Positions 8,101 through 15,692 of a stretch of DNA of 63,257 bases are shown here, in pieces (the first letter of the stretch is position 1; each line of letters starts with the position of its first letter). The stretch lies in the NCBI GenBank assembly GCA_020445405.1, contig JAGRGQ010000014.1, positions 1 to 63,257 on the forward strand, in the 5' to 3' direction. Made by a program: the position numbers and the translations under genes. A model generated the notes under the pieces. The model saw only the letters and a program-made list of their open reading frames with translations. It had not been told where the DNA came from and made no database searches. The stretch comes from Gammaproteobacteria bacterium (GTDB lineage Bacteria > Pseudomonadota > Gammaproteobacteria > Chromatiales > Chromatiaceae).

Positions 8101-10804
8101 CCAGCGCATCGGTACGGCTCAGCGGGTTGTTGTCGACGTCGTACGTGATGCTGGTGATGTTTCCCAGCGCATCGGTCCTGCTGGTGATATTGCCCCGCGC
8201 ATCGTAAGCGTACTGGGTCGGATTGCCGTTCTTGTCGGTCACTTTGATCCGGTTACCCAGGCTGTCGTACTCATAGCGGGCGATGGCGCCGTTGGCATCT
8301 TCCTCCTTCACCAGCCGCAGCAGGCTGTCATGGTGATGCACGGTCTGATTGCCCAACGCATCCGTGATGGTTGTAACGCGGTTCAGTGACTGATAGGAAA
8401 AGACGGTGCCGTTGCCTTTGGCATCGGTCTGGTAGGTGACCACCCGGTTGGCGCTATCATAGGTATTGTTCACTACATCGTTGCCGCGCGGATCGGTCAC
8501 GGTGAGCATCTGGTGTTCGTTGTCGTAGGTGAAACTGGTGACATTCCCCACCGGATCGGTCGCGGAGACCAGATTGCCGTTCAGGTCGTAGGAGAATTCG
8601 ATGGTGCGACCTATGGGATCGGTGATTTGTATGAGCCGGTCGAAGCTGTCGTAACCGAGGACGATGTTCCGGCCCGCGGTATCGGTAACGCTGGACAGCA
8701 GATTGCCGGTGTAGTTGAAGGTCTGGGTGTTGCCGTTCTTGTCCACGATGCTGGCAAGCCGGCCATTGATATTGAAATGATAAAGGGTACGGTTACGCTT
8801 TTCGAGGGTATGAAGACCACCCCCATCGTCGATAAGCGCATCGAATATGCCGTACTGGGGTATAAATCCACCGACTCCATCGGTGCTCCAGGTCTCGGTA
8901 TGGCCATCGCCCCAGGTGATGGTAAAGACCCCCGCCGGGTTCTCGTCGAGATGTACCTCCAGGTTATGACGCCAGCCAAAGCCGAGGGGTACGTCCGTCT
9001 CGGTTGGATCGACTGCCTGCCGGGAGTTGTAAGTGCGCTCGAATTGGAACGGCATGCCGATGCCCGGAATGCCCAGGTCACGGCGCTGGTAATAGTAGTT
9101 GCCGGTGGCGGTGTTGACCGGGTCGCCGATTTGGCCGCTGACAGGAGAATTACCGTAGGTGGTGCTCTCCCTGGTAAGCAGGATATCGTGGCGCCATGAA
9201 CCAAAAGTGTCTATCTCTTTTTCATAGAGATCAAGCCCGGCTACATTCACCGAAATCGTATGTGCACCGCAGGATAATCCATTGAGTTGATAATATCCGT
9301 TTTCATCTGCATCCGTGCTCTGACCATCGATGACTACACTGGCATTGGGAATATTATTACCCGTCGTGGCATCGGTCACATAGCCAGTCAAATCTGTATT
9401 GCTCTGACAGGCGCGGAAATCCAGACCATTGATCGCAACACCAACTACTGTAAACGAGTGTGAGACCGGTTGAAACTCATAGCCGGCAAGCATTGGAGTG
9501 ATTTGATAATTCCCATCCGCGACATTAGCAAAGGTGTAAGCGCCACTCCCGTCAGGATTGACGGTCCCACTCCCGGAACCTGAGAGTTCAATTGACACAT
9601 TGCTCAGGATTAAAGATCCCGGCCCGGAAATATTACCTGACAAAGAAGCCGGTCCTGTGGGTTGGTTGGACGACAATTCGAGAAAGTCACCGCATACCCA
9701 CCCGGAACCTGCCGAGATGAAAGAGGAGAAGGGTGTATATAACCGATGCCAACTTCTGGAACAGCCATTCCCCGATGGCACCGTATCTATCATCACAAAA
9801 CGCTGGCCATCATAGACGAGATCTCGGATGGAGCCTCCCGGACTCAACTCTACGTTTAGTCCCTGATCGCCTGTATCGACAACTGCTATCTGTGTGGATG
9901 CCGGTTTTTCGATAGCGTAAGTGGTACCTTGGAAGACTCCTGCAATCCAGGCAGCACACCAACCTGTGTTCCCACAGGGAAGATAGATCCGATACCACCG
10001 ATCAGCGCCCTGATCTTTCTGCTCGAAAGCGATATACTCCTGACCTGCAGATATTATATTGATTACCGGGTAACTGGCCCCGGGCCCTTCCCGTACATAT
10101 AGCGAGGCGGAACTTATGACTTCAACAGGGACCGGTAAAATCGCTGTAGACTGGAAGTCGCAAGCGTCGCCGATATTATCGGTGTCACTATCCTGCTGAT
10201 CTGGATTCGGCACATTGGGGCAGTTATCCGCGCTGTCCGGTACCGTATCCTGATCCCGGTCCAGATTGGAAAAAGAGTCTCCGCCACGCACGAGACGAAC
10301 GTAACTGTAGCTGGATTTGTAGCCGATGGTGGCTATGCCGAAGGCAAAATTGACGTTCCACGCGTAGTCGGAGTAGCTGTAGCTGGCATAGGGCGAGGCC
10401 GACCTGAACCCCGACGCAGGCGTGTTAGGAAAAAGGTACTCGTTGATGGCCGGGAAAGCGCACCGCCGTTCTGTGATGGAAGACAGCTCCTTGATATTCG
10501 GGACGCGCCAATCGCCCTTCCCGGCAAAGCCACTGCCGGCATTGAGCGTCTGCGCCTGTTGCAGGGCCTGCTGCCAGTCATAGGTGCCAGCCGCGCCGGT
10601 GCAGGCGCCCCCGTTCCAGGTCTGACCTTCCGGGCACTGCTTCCACTGCAGCCCCGTACCGCCGTCGGTCACCGTGCCATCGCCGTTGATAACGAAACGA
10701 CTGCCGGGCGTGCTGGCCGGTATCGCACTGTTGCAGTTCTGCGCCTGGACCTGGCCCGTCAACAACGCCAAGACCAGCAGAGACCCTGTGATCAGGCGCC
10801 GCAT
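4550..10804 (-). CDS. Secreted RHS/YD-repeat protein with N-terminal DUF1566 (DGR-type variable region) and AT-rich C-terminal tip
   Basis: The protein has 2,084 residues. The ATG at 10802-10804 is chosen because an AGGGGG Shine-Dalgarno precedes it and a signal peptide follows (MRRLITGSLLVLALL...AQ). In order come a DUF1566 domain (about 23-172) ending in VRLVRGG, a thrombospondin type-3-like stretch (181-214), two bacterial SH3-like segments (about 224-370), two carboxypeptidase-regulatory-like beta domains (389-535), an RHS-opening domain with the PVNTATGNYYYQ motif (about 555-655), about forty 21-residue YD repeats (668-1850), and the RHS core ending (LNYIRARYYD, RYVYSLNSP) near 1850-1893. 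The last 190 residues (from 1895) are unrelated to these, much more AT-rich and unrecognised. RHS proteins form a shell around a C-terminal effector, so this tip could be a toxin-like module; that is inference. No candidate immunity gene fits in the 126 bp downstream. Confidence 0.93.
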   Translation of the reverse strand: MRRLITGSLLVLALLTGQVQAQNCNSAIPASTPGSRFVINGDGTVTDGGTGLQWKQCPEGQTWNGGACTGAAGTYDWQQALQQAQTLNAGSGFAGKGDWRVPNIKELSSITERRCAFPAINEYLFPNTPASGFRSASPYASYSYSDYAWNVNFAFGIATIGYKSSYSYVRLVRGGDSFSNLDRDQDTVPDSADNCPNVPNPDQQDSDTDNIGDACDFQSTAILPVPVEVISSASLYVREGPGASYPVINIISAGQEYIAFEQKDQGADRWYRIYLPCGNTGWCAAWIAGVFQGTTYAIEKPASTQIAVVDTGDQGLNVELSPGGSIRDLVYDGQRFVMIDTVPSGNGCSRSWHRLYTPFSSFISAGSGWVCGDFLELSSNQPTGPASLSGNISGPGSLILSNVSIELSGSGSGTVNPDGSGAYTFANVADGNYQITPMLAGYEFQPVSHSFTVVGVAINGLDFRACQSNTDLTGYVTDATTGNNIPNASVVIDGQSTDADENGYYQLNGLSCGAHTISVNVAGLDLYEKEIDTFGSWRHDILLTRESTTYGNSPVSGQIGDPVNTATGNYYYQRRDLGIPGIGMPFQFERTYNSRQAVDPTETDVPLGFGWRHNLEVHLDENPAGVFTITWGDGHTETWSTDGVGGFIPQYGIFDALIDDGGGLHTLEKRNRTLYHFNINGRLASIVDKNGNTQTFNYTGNLLSSVTDTAGRNIVLGYDSFDRLIQITDPIGRTIEFSYDLNGNLVSATDPVGNVTSFTYDNEHQMLTVTDPRGNDVVNNTYDSANRVVTYQTDAKGNGTVFSYQSLNRVTTITDALGNQTVHHHDSLLRLVKEEDANGAIARYEYDSLGNRIKVTDKNGNPTQYAYDARGNITSRTDALGNITSITYDVDNNPLSRTDALGNITQFTYDASGNLLTTTDALGNTATITYDAGGQPLTLTDQLGNITTNSYDAEGNLIQITDALGNTVQATFDGVGRRVTETNALGHVTQFSYDDNDNLLTVTDPMGRILAQTYDASNNRISSTDKNGHTTNYVFDEKDLNTRITNALGNQRNYSYDALDRRTQMVDENGNTTQFVYDGVGNRIQVIDALGNSTHATYDPNGNQISFTDARGNTTLYKYDALNRPIKVTDPLGQSTTTLFDALGRVISKTSAKGQVTNNSYDALGRLIQIVDAEGESRQYSYDANGNRVSFTDARGNTTQYEYDALNRRTRVIDPLGNQILTGYDAAGQLVTIVDANGNSTTNSYDQLGRMVSITDALGNIRQFTYDNQGNRLTETDPLGHTATTSYDALNRVLAVTDRLGNITAYSYDAAGNPISRTDANGNTTQLGYDALNRLNQATNALGHSSQIGYDENGNRVGVTDPLGHATTTTYDPNNRPLMDSDALGNTRTRVYDAVGNLLSVTDANGEVTTFEYDLVDRLTRVTDAIGGTVTYAYDENGNRITMIDPNGNVTHYTYDPLNRLTTMTEPLGHVTSLVYNAVGNRIQKTDPKGQVIHYAYDPLNRMVNIGYPDSGTVEFTYDANGRQVQMQDSLGTTQHTFDAEGRCVSTTDPFGKTVQYTYDAVGNRLGLTYPGGNTVSYGYDAVDRLSTVSDWLTNTTSYQYDAAGRLTITTNPNGTTARYFYDNADRLTGLENRKSDLSVISSYSFTLDPAGNHSAEERNEPLSQVLTFGQKANQYDAENRLNETDGVGNSFDANGNMTGKGVSSFSYDFENRLAQTNLGGTTTQYRYDGVGNRYSRSKDGSTTRFVLDTNTELTNVLAETDSNGNIQAYNVYGHGLISRIKPDNSSSFYHYDSRGSAVATTDATEALTQSYVYDPFGRVIAGTNENPFRYLAKHGVLDEGDGLNYIRARYYDSEQKRFISKDIKLGQERMTQTLNRYVYSLNSPVRLIDISGFSSKEAIYSPGKADSEKLASSDKLHLCILNGASTDGCLLENDSHEGLVYRKQELKNIMHELPEYIPGEEALYVPISEDVQLELAYLERLYREKNFDPYINDELALGAATLDPITIIRIGIEKTNLSDVDKEKLHRILDNVGLVYRVATIWIGIHNAAFGGYEEYADFAAGIITKHLPYLLSPSESTGNSAQ
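5260..8800 (-). repeat. Array of about forty ~63-bp repeats encoding YD repeats
   Basis: Within the RHS gene a degenerate unit of about 63 bp recurs, encoding a 21-residue consensus close to TDALGNxTxxxYDxxGNxL. Neighbouring units share patches such as 'gtattgccc.gcgcatcggt' (reading the plus strand). The repetition also opens long meaningless frames on the other strand. Confidence 0.9.
10280..10396 (-). other. DGR-type variable region (VR2) in the RHS gene
   Basis: Codons for residues 138-168 (10301-10393) are 23 of 29 NNC outside the conserved Ala-Trp pair (Ser, Tyr, Ala, Phe, Asp, Thr, Ile, Gly), the pattern expected when AAC codons of a template are mutated at adenines. They are followed by ACGTTCGTCTCGTGCG and GGCGGA (VRLVRGG), almost identical to the tail in the DUF1566 gene at 11130-11152. 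The stretch between the shared GCGTGG and the tail is 19 codons long in both genes. Confidence 0.7.
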
Positions 10805-10865
10805 GGTTGCACCCCCTGCATCCGCGCCTTTGCTGGTCGCCAGGCAAGGCGCAGCACAGGGCGTT

Positions 10866-11051
10866 TCATGCCGCCTTCGAGAAAGCCCTCCTCGGCAACA
10901 GAGCAGTGGGCGATACCCGTGCACCCCAGGCAGCGAAAGCCGTCGCCAGCATGTACCTTCGATAGTGCGGGAACCGCCGCATAGCCTGTTCGGCAACCGG
11001 CAGCAGAAGGTTGGCGTCGCGCCAGAAGGGCAGTTGCTCCATACGCGCCAT
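10866..11051 (-). pseudogene. avd: Truncated Avd-like DGR accessory gene
   Basis: A 61-codon frame starts with MARMEQLPFWRDANLLLP behind a very good ribosome-binding site (GGGAGGAG, about 5 bp from the ATG). Residues 8-38 resemble the first helices of Avd, the four-helix-bundle accessory protein of diversity-generating retroelements: a WRDANxLL..VEQA-like helix and then RFPHYRRYMLATAF, close to the family's FPRxxRYxLG signature. Avd proteins usually have about 110-130 residues. Here the similarity stops after about residue 40, and a short unrelated tail (AAWGARVSP...FSKAA) ends the frame. It sits 72 bp after the DUF1566 target gene, where avd is normally found, but the template repeat and reverse transcriptase that usually follow are absent. 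The next gene is the RHS gene. Most likely a deletion remnant; a 23S-IVS-type four-helix protein is the alternative. Confidence 0.6.
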
Positions 11052-11123
11052 CGTCTCCTCCCAGGTTCATCTGCTGTTTAATGCTGATCCACATTGATCT
11101 GTCCGTATGCCAAAAACGCCAAT

Positions 11124-11909
11124 TCACTGTCCGCCGCGCACGAGACGAACGTGAAAGCCGTAGTACTTGCCGAAAGTGTTTACGTCGCCAGAGTGGAACC
11201 AGACGAACCACGCGTTGCTGGCGGCGTGGGGCGTGGTCGATGCCGACCAGAACCCGCGAGATACCCTATCCGGAAAATTCGGGAAATAGGCGGTATCGAT
11301 CGTCGGGCCTGGGTCCGGTATGCTGTAATCCACCAGTGAAAGCAGTTCCTCGAGCCATGGCAGGCGCCAGTCGCTGTACCCACAGAGTCCCTGACTGTTG
11401 ACCGCCTGTGCGTAAGCGTCCGTATCACAGCCGATGCCGCCGCTGCAGCTGCCGCCGCCCTGCGTGCCGGAATTGCCACCGTTGGTATTCGGATCCGGGT
11501 TGTACCAGCTGTAGCTGTTGCCTTTGTCCTGCAGACCGCCGTCGTCGGTCTTGACTTCCCAGATCAGCCCGGTGACATTGTCGCGTACGCAGGACCAACT
11601 GGTCGCCGACGCCGCCAGGTCGTTACCGCTGGCGTCGAGTTTGGTGAAATCGAAGCCGGCGCGCCCGCCGCCGGTCTTGGTCAGCGTACCGGCTTGTGCC
11701 GCAGCGTCGCGGCCATGCTCGGCATCCTGACCGGGATATCCTGCCTGCGGACATGGCAGGCCGTTGGTACTGCTGTCTGAACAGGTGGTGATGCCGGTGT
11801 CATTCAATTGGCCCGACAGCACCTGTCCCGAGAGGGAAAACAACGCAGTCACGAACAACCCGGTTGCAAGCACACGTAACCTTTTAAGCGAGCGAATAGG
11901 GCTGCGCAT
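11124..11909 (-). CDS. Secreted DUF1566 (Lcl-type, C-type-lectin-like) protein, probable DGR target
   Basis: The ATG at 11907-11909 gives 261 residues and a clean signal peptide (MRSPIRSLKRLRVLATGLF...SGQ). A longer frame from an ATG at 12000-12002 has a better Shine-Dalgarno (AGGGAG), but its first 31 codons look non-coding, so that start is less likely though possible. The body is a DUF1566 domain: DNVTGLIWEVKTDDGG, a Cys/Gly-rich loop, then SDWRLPWLEELLSLVDY and a C-terminal GFWSAST...RLVRGGQ. This family has a C-type-lectin-like fold, and the C-terminal segment is the part varied by diversity-generating retroelements. It is followed 72 bp later by the truncated avd-like gene. The likely role is extracellular ligand binding. 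Confidence 0.85.
   Translation of the reverse strand: MRSPIRSLKRLRVLATGLFVTALFSLSGQVLSGQLNDTGITTCSDSSTNGLPCPQAGYPGQDAEHGRDAAAQAGTLTKTGGGRAGFDFTKLDASGNDLAASATSWSCVRDNVTGLIWEVKTDDGGLQDKGNSYSWYNPDPNTNGGNSGTQGGGSCSGGIGCDTDAYAQAVNSQGLCGYSDWRLPWLEELLSLVDYSIPDPGPTIDTAYFPNFPDRVSRGFWSASTTPHAASNAWFVWFHSGDVNTFGKYYGFHVRLVRGGQ
11130..11240 (-). other. DGR-type variable region (VR1) at the 3' end of the DUF1566 gene
   Basis: Between TCG (11238-11240) and the tail starting GTTCGTCTCGTGCG (from 11150), 20 of 27 codons outside the conserved Ala-Trp pair end in C (for example AGC, AAC, TTC, CAC, GGC, GAC, TAC). The segment after the shared GCGTGG is 19 codons long, as in the RHS gene, yet the two differ at almost every first and second codon position while the flanks are conserved. 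This is how two variable regions copied from one adenine-rich template would look. Confidence 0.7.
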
Positions 11910-12083
11910 CTGCAAGTCAGCCTCGTGCTTTTGTGGCCGCTGCCTGGCAGTATCAGTTCCCCCGTACTTTTTTATTATTGTCTTTCTGTTCACTGCTGCC
12001 ATGACGGGTCTCCCTGATTTGATCGATATTCACACCGCCCAATGAACTGCTTGAAGAATACGAATCAGAACATATTCACCTTT

Positions 12084-12473
12084 TCAAACCACCGGCGATC
12101 GATAACAGACTGGACCTATACTTTCTGAAGTGACCTGCGACAGCTGGTAAATATCAATCCCCCCAACTGCGGCGCTGACCTGGTTGTTTGTGATACTGAA
12201 GGCGCCGCCGAAAAAGGGGACCAATTGGGAGGCGGAGAGAAAACTCAGTTCCGTATCATCAAAACGGATTTCGAGGGTGTGCCCAGCGATCACCTCAGCC
12301 GGTGTAATCCCTACTGTGAAGGTGATCTGCTCCCTCGAAGGAATCGAAAGCGGATCCTCGTCGCTGGTCAGTGTCAGGCCAATATTGGCAGCCATCGTGG
12401 GGGCCGGCATTAACAATGGAATGACGAATAACGCACACATCATTGTGCGTCGAGACACTCCCCACTGACTCAT
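12084..12473 (-). CDS. Small secreted protein with cohesin-like beta segment, possibly truncated
   Basis: The protein has 129 residues. An AGAGGA ribosome-binding site lies 6 bp before the ATG, and residues 1-29 form a signal peptide (cut after PTMA, before ANIG). The mature part (LTLTSDEDPLSIPSREQITFTVGI...GHTLEIRFDDTELSFL) resembles the first strands of cohesin/carbohydrate-binding-type beta sandwiches, in which a bilobed fold of about 140 residues is usual; that assignment is inference. Only about 100 residues are present, and the final IGPVCYRSPVV does not look like the rest, so the gene may be cut short. It lies directly upstream of the DUF1566 gene on the same strand. Function unknown. 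Confidence 0.65.
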   Translation of the reverse strand: MSQWGVSRRTMMCALFVIPLLMPAPTMAANIGLTLTSDEDPLSIPSREQITFTVGITPAEVIAGHTLEIRFDDTELSFLSASQLVPFFGGAFSITNNQVSAAVGGIDIYQLSQVTSESIGPVCYRSPVV

Positions 12474-13027
12474 TGCAATTCCTCTTTAGCTTTATATTTT
12501 TATTGTTCCGGAATATTAACACTACGAATTGTATGCAAAATTCGTGCAAAAAATATTAAGTTATTCATTTTCAGAAACTTGAAATACATCCCCTCACAAG
12601 CTGAAGCGCGGATGCGATATTATTGTAAAATTTCCTGACAATAGATAAGGTTTACTGAACCACGCTATCAATATCGTTCCCGATATTCAACCCACTCTAC
12701 TACTGAGATATTGCTCAAGGTCAGATGGGCTTTCATGAAAAAATTGCAACAAATACACACAGGTTCTCACCTTTCTCCTGGTACCCAACCAGGCAGTCAG
12801 TTCAAGTGATATTTGAGTATCTTTCTGAATTTGAATTGAAATCTATCTTCTTCAGTACCCGGGTGAAGCAGGGTGATACCCGAAAGGGCTCGTTGTATGT
12901 CTAAGCTAATGACACAAAGTCACTACTGTCCCATTAAGATTAATCAGGGCATCAGTCACATCATGATTAAAATGCGCTATTGGAACTTCCCGCCTCTATG
13001 GCACATGAAATCTCAGCATAATGTGTC
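12474..13027. other. AT-rich intergenic stretch, no gene seen
   Basis: About 550 bp of AT-rich sequence upstream of the small secreted gene. All frames are short and carry no recognisable protein. I also searched it for an AAC-rich copy of the DGR variable regions (a template repeat) and saw none. It presumably contains the promoter of the leftward genes. Confidence 0.6.
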
Positions 13028-13192
13028 TCTTCTCCCTCAGGAGGGTGTGGCAAAAGCCTCCCTCGTGAGGGGAGAGGGTTGGTGTGAGGGTATAAGAGAT
13101 AAGGTCTTGATTTTAATCACCCTCATCCCAGCCTTCTCCCTCGAAGGGAGAAGGAACGGAACCTTTTGCGACACACGCCTGAGGGAGAGGGA
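13028..13192. repeat. Nested palindromic, MITE-like intergenic repeat
   Basis: Outer arms at about 13028-13058 and 13160-13192 are inverted copies (a CTGAGGGAGA end plus a shared CTTTTGC). Inner arms at 13069-13091 (GGGGAGAGGGTTGGTGTGAGGG) and 13118-13142 (CACCCTCATCCCAGCCTTCTCCC) pair again around a short AT-rich centre. The whole is one imperfect palindrome of about 165 bp. It resembles the GGGAGAGGG/CCCTCACCC intergenic repeats scattered in many proteobacterial genomes. It lies just downstream of the polysaccharide operon, so a transcript could fold there. Confidence 0.7.
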
Positions 13193-13237
13193 GTTAATAA
13201 AACAGCAGTGACGCAAGATATTGATTCCAGACAGTGA

Positions 13238-13834
13238 CTATCCGGCTACCGCAATCAGTGTCCGCAGAATGATTTTCAAATCCAGTAACAAGCTTCGCTG
13301 TTCGACATACTGTCGACAGTATCCAAGCTTCACCGGCATGATCTGTTCGATATAGGCGCGTTCGGGATTTTCGGCATTGCCCAGTATCGTGTTTTCATTC
13401 CGGTACTCAATCGATGCCAGGTCGGTGATGCCGGGCCGTACCGAGAGAACGACCCGTTTAATCTCCGCCGGGTATAACGCGACATACCTGGGAACCTCGG
13501 GCCGCGGACCCACAATACTCATCTCTCCATACAGCACATCGATCAGTTGCGGCAGTTCATCCAGCTTGTATCTTCGCAGCCACCGGCCGATCCGGGTTAT
13601 GCGCCGGTCTTTACCTACGGTCAGTTGCAGTCCGCTGCTCTCCGTATCGGTCACCATGGTGCGGAATTTGTGAATACGAAAAATTTTTCCGTTGAGGCCA
13701 ACGCGTTGCTGCCGGAAAAACACCGGACCTTTCGAATCAATCTTTATCAGTATCGAAACAAGCAACAGAGCCGGCGCGAGCAGCACCAGACCGAGAATGG
13801 AAAAAAACAGATCGAAAAACCGCTTGGCGATCAT
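13238..13834 (-). CDS. Initiating sugar-phosphate transferase (small phosphoglycosyl transferase)
   Basis: The 198-residue protein belongs to the bacterial sugar transferase family of small monotopic phosphoglycosyl transferases (PglC/EpsL/WbgY type). These move a sugar 1-phosphate from a UDP-sugar to undecaprenyl phosphate, the first membrane step of glycan assembly. Visible are one N-terminal hydrophobic re-entrant helix (about 8-30), the KFRTM motif near 57, the catalytic Asp-Glu pair in KLDELPQL and the [12 protein letters not shown] signature. It is the last gene of the leftward polysaccharide operon and overlaps the aminotransferase gene by 4 bp. The sugar is not certain; a di- or monoamino-deoxy sugar would suit the aminotransferase next to it. 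Confidence 0.92.
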   Translation of the reverse strand: MIAKRFFDLFFSILGLVLLAPALLLVSILIKIDSKGPVFFRQQRVGLNGKIFRIHKFRTMVTDTESSGLQLTVGKDRRITRIGRWLRRYKLDELPQLIDVLYGEMSIVGPRPEVPRYVALYPAEIKRVVLSVRPGITDLASIEYRNENTILGNAENPERAYIEQIMPVKLGYCRQYVEQRSLLLDLKIILRTLIAVAG

Positions 13835-14997
13835 TCAAGCAGTTCTCTTACGGCCGCGATAACCCGCTCCTGTTCCGCATCGCTCATTCCCGGAAACAGC
13901 GGCAGGCTGACACTGCCTCTGTAGCAATGTGTCGCAACCGGAAACGCTTCGGTATTCAGCGCATAGCGTTTTTTCCAGTAGCTGTGAAGATGCAGAGGGA
14001 TAAAATGGACACTGGTGCCAATGCCGCGTGCCGCCAGTTGATCAATAAAACTGTCGCGATCAATCTTAGCGGCCGAGGAGAGGCGTATTACAAACAGGTG
14101 CCAGGCGTGCAGGTTTCCGGCGCCACCCGCTACCGGCAACTCGACCGGCAAGCCATCGAACTGCTCCAGATAGCGCTCTGCGAGCCTCTGACGGGCAGCC
14201 TGGAAAAGATCCGCCTTGCGCAGCTGATGAATCCCGATCGCTGCGGCGATGTCTGTCAGATTGTATTTAAAACCGGGAGCCACCACATCGTAATGCCATG
14301 ACGGCAACGTCGATCGGTAACGATCGAATACGTCCCTGCTGATACCGTGCAGCCGCATGATACGGCAACGGGCGGCAAGATCCCTGTTACGCGTAACGAT
14401 CATTCCCCCTTCGCCGGTGGTAATCGTTTTATTTGCATAAAAGCTGAAGACCGTTGCATCGCTGCGCAATGCACCGATACGCACGCCTGCGTAGCTGGAT
14501 GGCAGCGCATGCGCCGCATCTTCGACAATTTTCAAACCGTGTTTTCCTGCAATGGAAAAAATCGCATCCATGTCGCAGGCGAGGCCGCCGAAGTGAACCG
14601 GAATGACCGCGCGCGTACGCGGTGTCAGCGCCGCCTCTATGCAGGCCGGGTCTATATTCAGCGTATCCGGGCGGATATCGACAATAACAGGATCCGCGCC
14701 AAGGTAACGCACGACTTCCGCGGTGGCTGTAAATGTATTGGTCGTGGTGATCACCTCGTCCCCCGGACCTATACCGAGCCCCTCCAGTGCCAGATGCAGC
14801 CCGGCGGTGGCTGAGTTGACCGCTATCGCCTCGCTGCCACCGCCGATGTATTCGGCAAAGGCCTGTTCGAATGCCACTGCCCTTGGTCCCGTCGTAATCC
14901 AGCCACCGCGCAGTGTGGCGACAACCTCGGCGATCTCCTCTTCGCCGATTTCAGGACGCGAGAAGGGAATGTGGTCGTTGGATTTGATCCTGTTCAT
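13831..14997 (-). CDS. DegT/DnrJ/EryC1/StrS-family sugar aminotransferase
   Basis: At 388 residues this is a full-length PLP-dependent nucleotide-sugar aminotransferase, which transfers an amino group to a 4-keto (or 3-keto) nucleotide sugar. Conserved parts are [13 protein letters not shown] at the start, the [11 protein letters not shown] substrate loop, the [12 protein letters not shown] motif and the PLP-binding lysine in [15 protein letters not shown]. The C-terminal part includes HLFVIRL and [11 protein letters not shown]. The gene overlaps both neighbours by 4 bp (ATGA), which implies translational coupling. No dedicated 4,6-dehydratase is in the operon, so its keto-sugar substrate must be made elsewhere. 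Confidence 0.92.
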   Translation of the reverse strand: MNRIKSNDHIPFSRPEIGEEEIAEVVATLRGGWITTGPRAVAFEQAFAEYIGGGSEAIAVNSATAGLHLALEGLGIGPGDEVITTTNTFTATAEVVRYLGADPVIVDIRPDTLNIDPACIEAALTPRTRAVIPVHFGGLACDMDAIFSIAGKHGLKIVEDAAHALPSSYAGVRIGALRSDATVFSFYANKTITTGEGGMIVTRNRDLAARCRIMRLHGISRDVFDRYRSTLPSWHYDVVAPGFKYNLTDIAAAIGIHQLRKADLFQAARQRLAERYLEQFDGLPVELPVAGGAGNLHAWHLFVIRLSSAAKIDRDSFIDQLAARGIGTSVHFIPLHLHSYWKKRYALNTEAFPVATHCYRGSVSLPLFPGMSDAEQERVIAAVRELLE

Positions 14998-15692
14998 GGC
15001 TTGGCTATCCAGCAGAGCAGATGGCTCCGCAACAGAGGAATCCAGTTAACCAGGTTGTAGAGTGCAGGATGGATCGCCGTGATGCGGCGTGCAATCGGCG
15101 GTGCAAGCGTGACACGATGCGCATCAATGGAAGCATAGGGGAACAGCTCCTTTATCCGCTGCAGTTTAACCCCCCGCACATCCGAATTGGCCGGATTATC
15201 GAAGACAAAATCGTACCAGATGATTCCACCGCCGCTTTTAACCAGTTCCCATGCTTTATCGGCCAGCGTTTTTTGAAACGCGTCATCCAGTATCGAGGTG
15301 AAAACAGTCGATAGCAGAACGGCGTCGAACGCGCCCGGCCGCTCTATCCGGGTGGCGTCCCCGGGTATGATCTCGATAGCTTCCGGCAACAGATTTCTCG
15401 CCGCCTCCACACGCTCGTCCAATAGTTCATTGGCGACCAGATTTTCGGGCCTGAAACCAAGCCGCAGCAGATGAATGAGATTGGCACCGCTGCCGCAGCC
15501 AATCTCGATCAGCCGCCTGGTATCAAGCGGCTGCAGATAGGGCTGGAGGATCCGGCGGATCAATACCCGCTCCCGTTCCTGATGCGGCAGGTAGACAGAG
15601 GGACGCAGCGGGTCGTACAGCGAATCCAGCCCCGTTTCACGGCGACGCGCGTAACGCTGCCGGATCGCATCGGCCTCTCTATCGCTGTTCAC
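14994..15692 (-). CDS. Class I SAM-dependent methyltransferase in polysaccharide operon
   Basis: The 232-residue protein has a Rossmann methyltransferase core: motif [17 protein letters not shown] (about 61-76), an acidic residue after [31 protein letters not shown] and an [11 protein letters not shown] motif. By context it probably methylates a sugar, or a glycan intermediate; the substrate cannot be read from the sequence. It overlaps the upstream glycosyltransferase and the downstream aminotransferase by 4 bp each. Confidence 0.88.
   Translation of the reverse strand: MNSDREADAIRQRYARRRETGLDSLYDPLRPSVYLPHQERERVLIRRILQPYLQPLDTRRLIEIGCGSGANLIHLLRLGFRPENLVANELLDERVEAARNLLPEAIEIIPGDATRIERPGAFDAVLLSTVFTSILDDAFQKTLADKAWELVKSGGGIIWYDFVFDNPANSDVRGVKLQRIKELFPYASIDAHRVTLAPPIARRITAIHPALYNLVNWIPLLRSHLLCWIAKP

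Noticed and set aside
5480-8389. Long plus-strand open frames (for example 5480-6613 and 7520-8389)
   Set aside because: They are the antisense of the YD-repeat array; the low-complexity periodic protein mirrors the minus-strand repeat and has no start signals or homology.
5260-8800. CRISPR-like regular repetition
   Set aside because: The 63-bp units are degenerate, have no unique spacers of constant length and encode YD repeats in frame.
10805-13027. DGR template repeat or reverse transcriptase
   Set aside because: Searched both strands for an AAC-rich copy of the variable regions with the GTTCGTCTCGTGCG tail and for a reverse-transcriptase-like frame; neither is present in the window.
12873-13211. 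112-codon plus-strand frame
   Set aside because: It lies across the nested palindrome, with no protein-like composition or ribosome-binding site.
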